This document shows positions 27,418 to 35,817 of a stretch of 64,000 bases of DNA, in pieces; position 1 is the stretch's first letter, and each line of letters opens with the position of its first letter. Position numbers and translations under genes: made by a program. The DNA is from Meridianimarinicoccus sp. MJW13 (lineage in GTDB: Bacteria > Pseudomonadota > Alphaproteobacteria > Rhodobacterales > Rhodobacteraceae): NCBI RefSeq assembly GCF_014901205.1, contig NZ_JACNMU010000001.1:310001-374000 (forward strand). The letters run 5' to 3'. The notes below the pieces were generated by a model, which ran no database searches, was not told the origin of the DNA, and saw only the letters and a list, made by a program, of their open reading frames with translations.

Positions 27418-29187
27418 GTGACCGACAGCGGCTATCAGGTTCTGGCACGCAAATACCGCCCTGAAACCTTCGCCGACCTGGTAGGTCAGGAGGCGATGGT
27501 CCGCACCCTGAAAAACGCCTTCGCCGCCGACCGCATCGCCCAGGCCTTCATGATGACCGGCATCCGCGGCACCGGGAAGACCTCCACCGCGCGGATCATC
27601 GCCAAGGGTATGAACTGCACCGGCCCGGACGGTCTGGGCGGCCCCACCACAGATCCCTGCGGCCAGTGCCCGCAATGTCGCGGCATCGCCACCGGCACCC
27701 ATGTGGACGTGATCGAGATGGACGGCGCCAGCCAGACCCGCATCGATGATATCCGCAGCAACGTGCTGGACAGCGTCACCTATGCGCCCGCTGAAAGCCG
27801 CTTCAAGATCTACATCATCGACGAGGTGCACATGCTCAGCACCTCGGCCTTCAACGCGCTGCTCAAGACGCTGGAGGAACCCCCCCGCCACGTGAAGTTC
27901 ATCTTCGCCACCACCGAGATCCGCAAGGTGCCGGTGACGGTGCTGTCGCGGTGTCAGCGTTTCGACCTGCGCCGGATCGAACCCGAGGACATGCTGGCCC
28001 TGCTGCGGCGCATCGCCAAGGCAGAGGGCGCCGAGATCACCGACGAAGCCCTGGCCCTGATCACCCGCGCCGCCGAGGGCTCGGCCCGCGACGCCACCTC
28101 GCTGCTGGATCAGGCGATCAGCCATGGCGCCGGTGAAACCGGGGCCGAACAGGTGCGCGCCATGCTGGGGCTGGCCGACCGGGGCCGGGTGCTGGACCTG
28201 TTCGACCTGATCATGAAGGGCGAGGCCGCCGCCGCACTGAACGAACTGGCCGCGCAATACGCCGACGGCGCCGACCCGCAATCGGTGCTGCGCGATCTGG
28301 CCGAGATCGCGCATTGGCTCTCGGTCACCAAGGTCACGCCGGACGCCGGCGACGATCCCACCCTGCCCCCCGACACCCGCGCGCGCGGCCAGGAAATGTC
28401 GGCCCGCCTCAGCCAGCGGGTGCTGGGCCGGGCCTGGCAGATGCTGCTGAAGTCCCTCGAAGAGGTCGCCGTGGCCCCCAACGCGATGATGGCCGCCGAG
28501 ATGGCGGTGATCCGCATGACCCATGTGGCCGACCTGCCCCCGCCCGAAGAGCTGTTGCGCCGTCTGAACGCGCAACCGGCCGGATCATCTGCCCATACGG
28601 CATCCCCCGCGCGCACCGCCCCGGCTGGCACGCCGACAGCACGTCAGGCCCCCACCGTGGCACCACGCGCATCTGCCCCCCGCACCTCCGGTCCCGCCAC
28701 CGCCGCGGCCCCGATGGCCGACGCCGAAACCGCGCTGGCCCGGTTTTCCACCTTCGAGGACGTGGTTGCCCTGATCCGTCGGCACCGTGACGTGAAACTG
28801 CTTCTGGAAGTGGAAAACGCGCTGCACCTCGTGCGCTATTCTCCGGGGCGGATCACCTTCCGCCCGACGCCGCAAGCCACCCCGGACCTGGCCCAGGTGC
28901 TGGGCGCGCGGCTGCAAGCCTGGACCGGCAACCGTTGGGCGGTGACCGTCACGACTTCGGAAGACGGCGCGCCGACCATCGCCCAGGCCCGTGCTGCGGA
29001 AACCGACGCGCTGACGGCGCAGGCGCTGGAACATCCCATGGTGAAGGCGGTGTTTGCGCGCTTTCCCGGCGCCGAGATCATTGATATCCGAACCCCCGAA
29101 GCCATCGCCGCGGACGCCGCGCAGGAGGCCCTGCCGGAACTGCCCGAGGCCGATGACAACTGGGACCCGTTTGACGACGATTTCTGA
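27418..29187 (+). CDS. dnaX: DNA polymerase III subunits gamma/tau
   Basis: 589-residue clamp-loader ATPase. It opens with YQVLARKYRPETFADLVGQE, has Walker A GIRGTGKTSTAR, a four-Cys zinc module (CTGPDGLGGPTTDPCGQCPQC), the DEVHMLS Walker B, and sensor 1 (FATTEIRKVPVTVLSRCQRFD). A Pro/Ala/Thr-rich linker (about residues 385-440) leads to a tau C-terminal domain. The start is GTG at 27418 with GAGGAG upstream. No slippery A-run for making gamma by frameshift was seen. First gene of dnaX-ebfC-recR. Confidence 0.96.
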   Translation: MTDSGYQVLARKYRPETFADLVGQEAMVRTLKNAFAADRIAQAFMMTGIRGTGKTSTARIIAKGMNCTGPDGLGGPTTDPCGQCPQCRGIATGTHVDVIEMDGASQTRIDDIRSNVLDSVTYAPAESRFKIYIIDEVHMLSTSAFNALLKTLEEPPRHVKFIFATTEIRKVPVTVLSRCQRFDLRRIEPEDMLALLRRIAKAEGAEITDEALALITRAAEGSARDATSLLDQAISHGAGETGAEQVRAMLGLADRGRVLDLFDLIMKGEAAAALNELAAQYADGADPQSVLRDLAEIAHWLSVTKVTPDAGDDPTLPPDTRARGQEMSARLSQRVLGRAWQMLLKSLEEVAVAPNAMMAAEMAVIRMTHVADLPPPEELLRRLNAQPAGSSAHTASPARTAPAGTPTARQAPTVAPRASAPRTSGPATAAAPMADAETALARFSTFEDVVALIRRHRDVKLLLEVENALHLVRYSPGRITFRPTPQATPDLAQVLGARLQAWTGNRWAVTVTTSEDGAPTIAQARAAETDALTAQALEHPMVKAVFARFPGAEIIDIRTPEAIAADAAQEALPELPEADDNWDPFDDDF

Positions 29188-29199
29188 AAGGACGACACG

Positions 29200-29544
29200 A
29201 TGCTGAAAGGACTTGGCGGTCTGGGCGACATGGGCAAGATGATGAAGGCGGCCCAGGAGATGAAGGACAAGATGGAGGCGCTCCAGGAAGAGCTGACCAC
29301 CATCACCGTGGAAGGCGAAAGCGGCGCCGGACTGGTGCGCGCCACGGCGACGGCCAAGGGCGAGCTGACCGCCCTGTCGATCGATCCGTCGATCTTCCAC
29401 AAGGATGAAAAGGAAATGGTCGAGGACCTGATCCTCGCGGCGATCAAGGACGCACAATCCAAGGCGCAGGACCGCACCCAGGCCGAAATGCGCAAGCTAA
29501 CCGAATCCATGGGCCTGCCCGCCGACATGAAGCTGCCCTTCTGA
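29200..29544 (+). CDS. YbaB/EbfC nucleoid-associated protein
   Basis: 114 residues, the usual length for the family. It opens MLKGLGGLGDMGKMMKAAQEMKDKM, with a long helix, then a beta strand region around VEGESGAGLVRATATAKGEL, and a C-terminal helix. It binds DNA as a tweezer-like dimer. AAAGGA precedes the start; the gap after dnaX is 12 bases. Conserved dnaX-ebfC-recR order. Confidence 0.94.
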   Translation: MLKGLGGLGDMGKMMKAAQEMKDKMEALQEELTTITVEGESGAGLVRATATAKGELTALSIDPSIFHKDEKEMVEDLILAAIKDAQSKAQDRTQAEMRKLTESMGLPADMKLPF

Positions 29545-29546
29545 TC

Positions 29547-29804
29547 ATGGGCGCGCCCGTCGCGGTCCGGGTCAAGGGCGCCGAAGGCGCGGCGCAGCCG
29601 CTGGCCCTTGACGCGGGCCGCGGCGGGATCACGCTCGTGCCGGGCCGCACCCGGGTGCGGCCTTCTCAGCGAAAACTCCGCACCCTCTCCGCCGACCCCC
29701 GGCTGACCGGCCGGGCGCCCACGGGCCCCGTCGCCGCCAAGGGCGGTGATGGGGGGACAAGACGTGGCGCGCTTGCGCGCCGCCGCATGACAGGTCGGAC
29801 ATGA
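29547..29804 (+). CDS. Possible coupled linker ORF between ebfC and recR (85 aa), doubtful
   Basis: An open frame starting two bases after the ebfC stop and ending as ATGA on the recR start, so it fills the whole spacer and would be coupled to recR. The first 37 codons have nearly all G/C third positions, as in real genes here; the second half does not. The product ([20 protein letters not shown]...) is Gly/Arg rich with no recognised domain. Against coding: it contains a perfect 20-base palindrome (29643-29662) and a second hairpin (29766-29781). It may simply be an untranslated spacer. Confidence 0.25.
   Translation: MGAPVAVRVKGAEGAAQPLALDAGRGGITLVPGRTRVRPSQRKLRTLSADPRLTGRAPTGPVAAKGGDGGTRRGALARRRMTGRT
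29643..29662. terminator. Perfect GC palindrome between ebfC and recR
   Basis: A fully self-complementary 20-base sequence (eight-base arms around CCGG when folded), followed by TTCT. It could act as an attenuating hairpin that reduces read-through from dnaX-ebfC into recR. Confidence 0.5.
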
Positions 29805-30394
29805 GCGCCCCGTCCTCGGTCGAAGCGCTGATCGAACTGATGGCCAAGCTGCCGGGTCTCGGTCCGCGTTCGGCCCGCCGCGCGGTGCTGCACCTGTTGC
29901 GCAAGCGGTCGCTGTTGTTGCTGCCGCTGGCCGACCTGTTGACCGAGGTCGCCCGCACCGCGCGCGAATGCGTGACCTGCGGCAATATCGCGACCGAAGA
30001 CCAATGCCCGATCTGCACTGATCCGCGCCGCGCCACCGGGGTGATCTGCGTGGTGGAAGACGTGGCCGATCTTTGGGCCATGGAACGCACCGGCGCCTTC
30101 AAGGGCCGCTATCACGTGCTGGGCGGCACCCTGTCGGCGCTGGATGACATCGGTCCCGAGGATCTGGGCCTGCCGAAACTGTCCCGCCGCCTCATCAACG
30201 AGGGCGTGTCGGAGGTGATCCTCGCGCTGAACGCTACCGTGGACGGGCTGACCACCGCGCATTACATCGCCGATCTGCTGGAAGACGGGGTTCTTGTGAC
30301 CTCGCTGGCGCAGGGCGTACCGGTGGGGGGCGAGTTGGACTATCTGGACGACGGCACCATCGGGGCGGCACTGAAGGCCCGCAGCCGGGTCTAG
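29801..30394 (+). CDS. recR: Recombination protein RecR
   Basis: 197 residues. It has an N-terminal helix-hairpin-helix ([17 protein letters not shown]), a zinc finger ([16 protein letters not shown], four Cys), then a Toprim domain starting [11 protein letters not shown] and a C-terminal [11 protein letters not shown] segment. It works with RecO/RecF in loading RecA at gaps. Gene order with dnaX and ebfC is the common bacterial arrangement. Confidence 0.95.
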   Translation: MSAPSSVEALIELMAKLPGLGPRSARRAVLHLLRKRSLLLLPLADLLTEVARTARECVTCGNIATEDQCPICTDPRRATGVICVVEDVADLWAMERTGAFKGRYHVLGGTLSALDDIGPEDLGLPKLSRRLINEGVSEVILALNATVDGLTTAHYIADLLEDGVLVTSLAQGVPVGGELDYLDDGTIGAALKARSRV

Positions 30395-30406
30395 GGTCCG
30401 ACGGGC

Positions 30407-30435
30407 GGATCTTGAGTATTTTTGCCAAGAAGAAG
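30407..30435 (+). repeat. Copy B of a 29-base dispersed repeat
   Basis: Starts GGATCTTGAGTATTTTTGCC and ends AAGAAGAAG. It nearly matches copy A at 27251-27279 (opposite strand). It runs directly into the hairpin at 30433-30462. Confidence 0.75.
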
Positions 30436-30462
30436 GGCGCGGAGTCATCGACCCGCGCCCTT
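30433..30462. terminator. Terminator between convergent recR and the DUF1013 gene
   Basis: A 10-bp stem (30433-30442 with 30453-30462) and 10-base loop. On the minus strand it is followed by the T-rich TTCTTCTTGGC tail provided by repeat copy B, a good intrinsic terminator for the DUF1013 gene. On the plus strand it is followed by GAATTC only. Confidence 0.75.
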
Positions 30463-30489
30463 GAATTCTGATTCCGACGCCTGGTCAGA

Positions 30490-31260
30490 TCAGGGGATCA
30501 GGTTGCCCTCGCCATCCTCATCCTCGTCGTCGTCATTGTCGGGCAGGTTGAAGAAGCTGTCGGCGTCAATCGGCGCGTCCTTCTTTTCGTCTTCGTCCAT
30601 GGAACCGCCCAGGGTGAAGGTCTCCAGCCCGGAAATCGCCGTCGGGATCTTCGGTTCTGCATCCATTTCCAGCGATTGCTCGGTCGACACCAGCTTGCGA
30701 CGCTCGTCGTCGGACATGACCGCGCCCTCGCGGGCTTTCTTGGCGGCGGCTTTCTGGACGGCGGCGTCCAGTTCCGACTGCCGGCACAGGCCCAGGGCCA
30801 CCGGGTCGACCGGCTGGATGTTGGAGATGTTCCAATGGGTGCGCTCGCGGATGGCCTGGATCGTCGGCTTGGTGGTGCCCACCAGCTTGGCGATCTGGCT
30901 GTCGGCCAGTTCCGGGTGAAACTTGACCAGCCAGAGGATCGACGCCGGGCGGTCCTGGCGCTTGCTGAGCGGAGTGTACCGCGGGCCACGGCGCTTGTCC
31001 TCGCCCGAGGCCGCCGGGTTGTACTTGAGCTTCAGCTTGTAGAGCGGGTTCTTCTCGCCCTGATCGATCTCGCTCTGGTCAAGCTGGTTGTTGGCGACCG
31101 GGTCGAACCCCTTGACGCCGGCGGCCACATCGCCGTCGGCGATGCCCTGCACCTCAAGCTGGTGAAAACCGCAGAATTCGGCGATCTGCTTGAAGCTGAG
31201 TGTCGTGTTGTCCACCAGCCAGACGGCGGTGGCCTTGGCCATGATCGGCTTGCCTTGCAT
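30490..31260 (-). CDS. DUF1013 family protein (TrcR-type regulator)
   Basis: 256 residues, an alphaproteobacterial family with high conservation. It begins MQGKPIMAKATAVWLVDNTTLSFKQIAEFCGFHQLEVQGIADGD (only the first residues are diagnostic: TLSFKQIAEFCG looks like a helix-turn-helix). A second helix-turn-helix-like stretch is LADSQIAKLVGTTKPTIQAIRER near the middle. The C-terminal 60 residues are strongly acidic (DNDDDEDEDGEG). Members are annotated as cell-cycle transcription regulators; DNA binding is inferred here. AGGAGA lies just upstream of the start. Confidence 0.82.
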   Translation of the reverse strand: MQGKPIMAKATAVWLVDNTTLSFKQIAEFCGFHQLEVQGIADGDVAAGVKGFDPVANNQLDQSEIDQGEKNPLYKLKLKYNPAASGEDKRRGPRYTPLSKRQDRPASILWLVKFHPELADSQIAKLVGTTKPTIQAIRERTHWNISNIQPVDPVALGLCRQSELDAAVQKAAAKKAREGAVMSDDERRKLVSTEQSLEMDAEPKIPTAISGLETFTLGGSMDEDEKKDAPIDADSFFNLPDNDDDEDEDGEGNLIP

Positions 31261-31402
31261 GGCGATCTCCTGTCATTCGTTGTCCCGTCGAAAACGCGCA
31301 ATTTCCCCGCGCCGTGACTCGGCTGCGCCGGGAAGGCGCGTCTTCTCGATGTAGGGAAGATTGAGTGTATATAGGGCGGCTTGTCCGCGGAGGAAAGAGA
31401 AA

Positions 31403-32059
31403 ATGCGTACTGCTGCGGCCCGCGGGCTGGTGTTGAGCATGGCCTTGCTGAGCCTGCTGTCCGGGGCGGCGCGCGCCGACCATGATCGGCCGGGAGTCTT
31501 CGACTATTACGTGTTGTCGCTGTCGTGGTCGCCGAACTGGTGCCTGCGCGAAGGCGATGCCCGCGATGCCGAACAATGCGACACCCGGCATGACCATGGC
31601 TGGCTGCTGCACGGGCTGTGGCCGCAGCACGAGGATGGGTATCCAAAGGACTGTCACACCGACACCGCCGATCCGACGCGGGCGCAAAGCGGTGCCATGA
31701 CCGACATCATGGGATCGGGCGGGCTGGCCTGGTACCAGTGGAAGAAGCATGGCCGCTGCACCGGGCTGAGCGGACCGCAATACTATGCCCTGTCGCGCGA
31801 GGCCTATGGCCGGATCACCCGCCCCGAGTTGCTGCGCAAGCTGGACAAGACGGTGAAGCTGCCCGCCACGGTCATCGAGGAGGCGTTTCTTGAGGTCAAC
31901 CCGGCCCTGTCCGCCGCAGCCCTCACCATCACATGCCGCGATGGCATGATCCAGGAGGCGCGCATCTGCCTGACCCGCGATCTGGACCCACGGCCCTGCG
32001 GCGATGGCGTGTCCCGCGATTGCTCGCTGGACGACGCCCTGTTCGCCCCGATCCGCTAG
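31403..32059 (+). CDS. Ribonuclease T2 family protein, secreted
   Basis: 218 residues with a signal peptide (hydrophobic segment GLVLSMALLSLLSGAARA, cleavage likely after ARA). Both catalytic segments are present: LLHGLWPQ with His 70, and WKKHGRC (residues 113-119) with His 116. It has several Cys pairs, as expected for a periplasmic enzyme. It cleaves single-stranded RNA through 2',3'-cyclic phosphates, which a CpdB-like enzyme (22246) could process further. GAGGAAA upstream supports the ATG at 31403 over an earlier one at 31361. Confidence 0.9.
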   Translation: MRTAAARGLVLSMALLSLLSGAARADHDRPGVFDYYVLSLSWSPNWCLREGDARDAEQCDTRHDHGWLLHGLWPQHEDGYPKDCHTDTADPTRAQSGAMTDIMGSGGLAWYQWKKHGRCTGLSGPQYYALSREAYGRITRPELLRKLDKTVKLPATVIEEAFLEVNPALSAAALTITCRDGMIQEARICLTRDLDPRPCGDGVSRDCSLDDALFAPIR

Positions 32060-32076
32060 GGGCGCCTGCGGCGCCC
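32060..32076. terminator. Hairpin between convergent RNase T2 and HIT genes
   Basis: GGGCGCC-TGC-GGCGCCC: a perfect 7-bp stem with a 3-base loop starting right after the RNase T2 stop. It lacks a T run. Confidence 0.45.
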
Positions 32077-32081
32077 GACGG

Positions 32082-32462
32082 TCAGGTGGGCTGCAGGATG
32101 CGGCCCAGCGGTCGCCCCGCCAGCAGGTGCACATGCATGTGCGGCACTTCCTGGATCGCATCCTCGCCCGCGTTGGAAATCAGGCGGAACCCGCCCGCGC
32201 CGCTGGTCGGCTGCACGCCCAGCATCTCGGCGATCTTCCCGACGGCGCGGGTGAAATCCACGATCTCGGCGTCCGAGGCCTCCTGCGCGAAATGATCAAA
32301 GGTGACATAGGGCCCCTTGGGGATCACCAGCACATGTTCGGGCGTCTGCGGCTGGATATCGCGGAACGCAAGGCTGTGTTCCGTTTCAAGCACGGTGTTG
32401 TTTGGGATCTCGCCGCGCAGGATCTTGGCGAAGATGTTCTGATTGTCATAGGTAAAGGCCAT
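32082..32462 (-). CDS. HIT family nucleotide-binding protein (HinT-like)
   Basis: 126 residues with the histidine triad HMHVH near residues 108-112, preceded by NIFAKILRGEIP and HVLVIPKGPY, typical of the HinT branch (purine nucleoside phosphoramidase). Cytoplasmic. No operon partner: it lies upstream-to-downstream with nth on the same strand, with a 60-base gap. Confidence 0.92.
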   Translation of the reverse strand: MAFTYDNQNIFAKILRGEIPNNTVLETEHSLAFRDIQPQTPEHVLVIPKGPYVTFDHFAQEASDAEIVDFTRAVGKIAEMLGVQPTSGAGGFRLISNAGEDAIQEVPHMHVHLLAGRPLGRILQPT

Positions 32463-32522
32463 TGGGGCGCCTCATGTGTCAGGAAATCGTTGTGCCTGTG
32501 TCCGCTTCCGGACCGGCGACTG

Positions 32523-33287
32523 TCAAGCGGGCTGAATGACCTTGTCTTCGAAGGCGCAGAGATCCCGGATGATGCAGGTGCCGCACATGGGTTGGCGCGC
32601 CTTGCAGTGATAGCGCCCGTGCAGGATCAGCCAGTGATGGGCGTGCTGCTGGAACTGGGCCGGAACCTGATCCTCGATCGCGCGTTCCACCGCATCCACA
32701 TCCTTGCCCGGACACAGGCCCGTGCGGTTGCCGACCCGGAAGATATGGGTGTCGACCGCCTGCGCGGGCATCTTGAACCACATGTTCAGCACCACGTTGG
32801 CGGTCTTGCGCCCGACGCCGGGCAGCGAGACCAGCGCCGCGCGGGACGAGGGCACCTGCCCGCCGAACTGATCGACCAGGATCCGGCTCAGCTTGATGAC
32901 GTTTCTGGCCTTGTTGCGGTAAAGGCCGATGGTCTTGATGTGCTCGGTCACGCCCTCCTCCCCCAGCGCCAGCATCTTCTCGGGGGTATCGGCGATCTTG
33001 AACAACTCTCGTGTGGCCTTGTTGACCCCGGCGTCCGTCGCCTGTGCCGACAGCGCCACGGCGACCACCAGCGTGAAGGCGTTGACATGTTCCAACTCGC
33101 CCTTTGGCTCGGGCTCGGCATCGCGGAACCGCGAGAACGCCTCGACAATGGTGGCATAATCGGCCTGCGGCGACATCGGCGTGGCCGAGGGCGCCCCGGC
33201 CGCGGGAGCCTTCGCCTTGCGACGCGGTTTCGCTTGCGCAGGTTTCGGGTCGTTTGACGCCGGTTTTGCCGCTACATCCTTGGCCAT
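32523..33287 (-). CDS. nth: Endonuclease III
   Basis: 254-residue DNA glycosylase/AP lyase for oxidised pyrimidines. It has helix-hairpin-helix LPGVGRKTANVVL with the catalytic Lys, catalytic Asp in VDTHIFRV, and the C-terminal 4Fe-4S motif C-X6-C-X2-C-X5-C (CKARQPMCGTCIIRDLC). The N-terminal 37 residues are Lys/Ala/Pro rich and low complexity. The start at 33287 has GAGGA upstream and overlaps the divergent ada-like start by two bases; MSPQ at 33176 is an alternative start that would remove the Ala/Pro tail. Confidence 0.93.
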   Translation of the reverse strand: MAKDVAAKPASNDPKPAQAKPRRKAKAPAAGAPSATPMSPQADYATIVEAFSRFRDAEPEPKGELEHVNAFTLVVAVALSAQATDAGVNKATRELFKIADTPEKMLALGEEGVTEHIKTIGLYRNKARNVIKLSRILVDQFGGQVPSSRAALVSLPGVGRKTANVVLNMWFKMPAQAVDTHIFRVGNRTGLCPGKDVDAVERAIEDQVPAQFQQHAHHWLILHGRYHCKARQPMCGTCIIRDLCAFEDKVIQPA

Positions 33288-34167
33288 GACCCGTTCTTCC
33301 TCATCCTCGTCCGCAGCGGACACCACCCCCGAGGGGGCCTATCACTATGGCGTCATGGCGCGTGCCATCGCCGCCATCGACGCTGCCGGGGGCACGCCCC
33401 TGCCACTGGCCGATCTGGCCGCTGAATTGCACATGTCGCCGGCCCATTTCCAGCGCATCTTCACCCGCTGGGCCGGGGTCTCGCCGAAACGCTATCAGCA
33501 ATACCTGGCGCTTGACCATGCCAAGCGGCTGCTGGCCGAACAAGCCACCACCCTGGCCACGGCGCAGGAAGTGGGGTTGAGTGGCTCGGGCCGCCTCCAC
33601 GACCTGTTCTTGCGCTGGGAAGCGATGACGCCGGGAGACTATGCCCGCGCCGGCAAGGGGTTGCTGATCCGCATGGGGATGACCGACACGCCCTTCGGCC
33701 CGGCGCTGGCCATGGCCACCGAGCACGGGCTGTGCGGGCTGGCCTTCACCGCCGAAACCGGCGAGGACGCGGCCCGCGCCGACCTGTGTGCCCGTTGGCC
33801 CGCCGCGCGTTTCGTCGAGGATCCCGACGCGGTCGCGCCGATGGTCGCGGATGCCCTGGGGGGACGCGGGGCCCGGCTGCACCTGATCGGCGCGCCGTTC
33901 CAGATCAAGGTCTGGGAGGCGCTGCTGCATATCCCCTCGGGCCAGGTGACCACCTATTCCGACATCGCGCGCGTGGTCGGCAAGCCCAACGCGCAGCGCG
34001 CCGTTGGCACCGCCGTGGGGCGCAACCCTATCAGCCTGTTGATCCCTTGCCACCGGGCGTTGCGCAAATCCGGGGCTCTGGGCGGCTATCACTGGGGGCT
34101 GCCGGTCAAACGCGCGATCCTGGCCTGGGAAAGTGCGCGGAGAGACGCCGAGTTCACGCAAGCCTGA
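33286..34167 (+). CDS. Ada-like protein: AraC-type DNA-binding domain plus O6-methylguanine-DNA methyltransferase
   Basis: 293 residues. First half: AraC-type helix-turn-helix (AIDAAGGTPLPLADLAAELHMSPAHFQRIFTRW, typical motifs ISPAHFQRIF-like). Second half: alkyltransferase with the active-site LIPCHR motif and following GGYHWG. The N-terminal zinc/phosphotriester domain of E. coli Ada (Cys 38) is missing, so it should repair O6-methylguanine but cannot be switched by phosphotriester methyl transfer. The start at 33286 has no ribosome site and overlaps the nth start. Confidence 0.88.
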   Translation: MTRSSSSSSAADTTPEGAYHYGVMARAIAAIDAAGGTPLPLADLAAELHMSPAHFQRIFTRWAGVSPKRYQQYLALDHAKRLLAEQATTLATAQEVGLSGSGRLHDLFLRWEAMTPGDYARAGKGLLIRMGMTDTPFGPALAMATEHGLCGLAFTAETGEDAARADLCARWPAARFVEDPDAVAPMVADALGGRGARLHLIGAPFQIKVWEALLHIPSGQVTTYSDIARVVGKPNAQRAVGTAVGRNPISLLIPCHRALRKSGALGGYHWGLPVKRAILAWESARRDAEFTQA

Positions 34168-34226
34168 CTCGCTATTCGGCTCGGATTCGCCATATTGGCG
34201 GCAAAGAAACGAGCAGAGGCAAACCC

Positions 34227-34895
34227 ATGTTCCCCACCCGCATCCCGACCGCCGCCAAAGGCGCCGGTCTTCTGGCCCTTGCATTGGCCCTGACCGCCTG
34301 TACCCCGACTTATGAGCAAGGCACCGGCTCAGGCAACCGCAACACCACCACCGGCGCGATCATCGGCGGCGTGGCGGGCGGGCTTCTGGCCGGTCCCGTC
34401 ACCGGTGGCAACGGCGGCAAGGCCGCCGTCGGCGCCGTGGCAGGGGCCGCCGTGGGCGCGGCCATCGGAAGCGCGCTGGACCGGCAGGCTGCCGAGTTGG
34501 ACCAGCAGTTGGGCGACAGCATCACCGTGGAAAACCAGGGCGACAAGCTGCTGGTGAACTTCCCGCAGGACATTCTGTTCGCCGTGGACAGCGCCTCGGT
34601 GGCCGAAAGCCAGAAGGCCGAACTGCGCACGCTGGCGGCCAACCTGCAACGCTATCCCGACACCACGGTCCAGATCATCGGCCATACCGACAACACCGGC
34701 GCGGCAAGCTACAACTTCGACCTGTCGGCCCGGCGCGCAGGCGCGGTGTCTTCGGTACTGGTGGGTGCCGGTGTCGCGGGCAAGCGTCTGAGCGCCATCG
34801 GCCGGGGCGAGGATGCGCCCATCGCGTCGAACCTGTCGGTCGAGGGCCGCGCCCAGAACCGTCGGGTCGAGGTCGTCATCCGGCCCAACGGCTGA
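34227..34895 (+). CDS. OmpA-family lipoprotein with glycine zipper (Pal/YiaD-like)
   Basis: 222 residues. Lipoprotein signal with lipobox LTAC (Cys 25); then a glycine-zipper segment (IIGGVAGGLLAGPVTGGNGGKAAVGAVAGAAVGAAIGSAL split over residues 45-85); and a C-terminal OmpA peptidoglycan-binding domain with HTDNTGAASYN and the NRRVEVVI end motif. It probably sits in the outer membrane and binds peptidoglycan. AGAGG lies before the ATG at 34227. Confidence 0.9.
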   Translation: MFPTRIPTAAKGAGLLALALALTACTPTYEQGTGSGNRNTTTGAIIGGVAGGLLAGPVTGGNGGKAAVGAVAGAAVGAAIGSALDRQAAELDQQLGDSITVENQGDKLLVNFPQDILFAVDSASVAESQKAELRTLAANLQRYPDTTVQIIGHTDNTGAASYNFDLSARRAGAVSSVLVGAGVAGKRLSAIGRGEDAPIASNLSVEGRAQNRRVEVVIRPNG

Positions 34896-34954
34896 CACGC
34901 CTTGCGGGCGGGCCGCGCCGGTCATACCCTTTGACCAGAGTGAAAGGCCCGCCC

Positions 34955-35740
34955 TTGACGTTCCGCCGCATCGAGCATGAAACGGTCTCCGCTTCGGTGA
35001 TCCGCCAGATCGAAGATCTGATCCTGCGCGGCATCCTACGTCCCGGAGAGCGCCTGCCCCCCGAACGCGATCTGGCCGAACGGCTTGGGGTATCGCGCCC
35101 GACCCTGCGCGATGCCATTGCCGATCTGTCTGAGCGCGGTCTGCTGACCCGCCGTGCCGGGGCCGGAATCTATGTGGCCGAGGTTCTGGGCTCGGCCTTC
35201 GCACCGGCGCTGATCGAGCTGTTTGCCTCGAATGAAACGGCTGTCTTCGACTATCTGGAATTCCGGCGCGAGCTTGAGGGCATGGCCGCCGCCCGCGCCG
35301 CGCGGCTGGGCTCGGACACCGACCTTGCGGTGATCGACACGGTCTATCGCCGCATGGAAGCGGCCCACGCGGATCGCGACCCCACGCAAGAGGCCGCGCT
35401 GGACGCCGAGTTTCACCTGTCGATCCTAGAGGCCAGCCACAACGTCATCATGCTGCACATGATGCGGTCAATGTTCGACCTGCTCAGGCAGGGCGTGTTC
35501 TACAACCGCCAGTCCATGTTTCGCCAGCGCACCGTGCGGGAGCAATTGTTGCAGCAGCACAAGGCCATCAACAGCGCCCTGCAGGCCCGCGACCCTGCCG
35601 CAGCACGCGAGGCGGTCGAGGCGCATCTGGGGTTTGTCGAGGCCACCCTGCGGGATGAAGCCCGCGCCCGCGACAACGAAGCCGTCGCCGCGCAGCGACT
35701 GGCGCACCAGGAAGAACGGGCCGCCGGGCGCAAGGGCTGA
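34955..35740 (+). CDS. FadR/GntR-family transcription regulator (PdhR/LldR-type)
   Basis: 261 residues. N-terminal winged helix with LRPGERLPPERDLAERLGVSRPTLRDAIADL, and a C-terminal FCD ligand-binding domain of seven helices with metal-coordinating Asp/His (LDAEFHLSILEASHN). The ligand is unknown; this branch usually senses small carboxylates such as pyruvate, lactate or glycolate. The start is taken as TTG at 34955 (MTFRRIEHE), with AAAGG upstream; TTG at 34931 is an alternative. A two-way terminator follows. Confidence 0.87.
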   Translation: MTFRRIEHETVSASVIRQIEDLILRGILRPGERLPPERDLAERLGVSRPTLRDAIADLSERGLLTRRAGAGIYVAEVLGSAFAPALIELFASNETAVFDYLEFRRELEGMAAARAARLGSDTDLAVIDTVYRRMEAAHADRDPTQEAALDAEFHLSILEASHNVIMLHMMRSMFDLLRQGVFYNRQSMFRQRTVREQLLQQHKAINSALQARDPAAAREAVEAHLGFVEATLRDEARARDNEAVAAQRLAHQEERAAGRKG

Positions 35741-35769
35741 CCGGCCTGGCCCCCTGCCCCGCACACGAA

Positions 35770-35793
35770 AAACCCGGCCAGAGGCCGGGTTTC
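35770..35793. terminator. Bidirectional terminator between fadR-type gene and atpF
   Basis: About 9 bp of stem (AACCCGGCC with GGCCGGGTT) around AGA, flanked by GAAAA on the left and TTTCAC on the right, so it suits both the plus-strand regulator and the minus-strand atp operon. Confidence 0.8.
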
Positions 35794-35817
35794 ACGAGAT
35801 CACATGTCACAAACCGC

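Noticed and set aside
27110-27448. Minus-strand frame with an IFAKKKG stretch before dnaX
   Set aside because: The IFAKKK residues come from the 29-base repeat read as protein; no ribosome site, and hairpins run through it.
27418-29187. Programmed frameshift site in dnaX
   Set aside because: No A-AAA-AAG type slippery run or nearby stem was found, so only tau is predicted.
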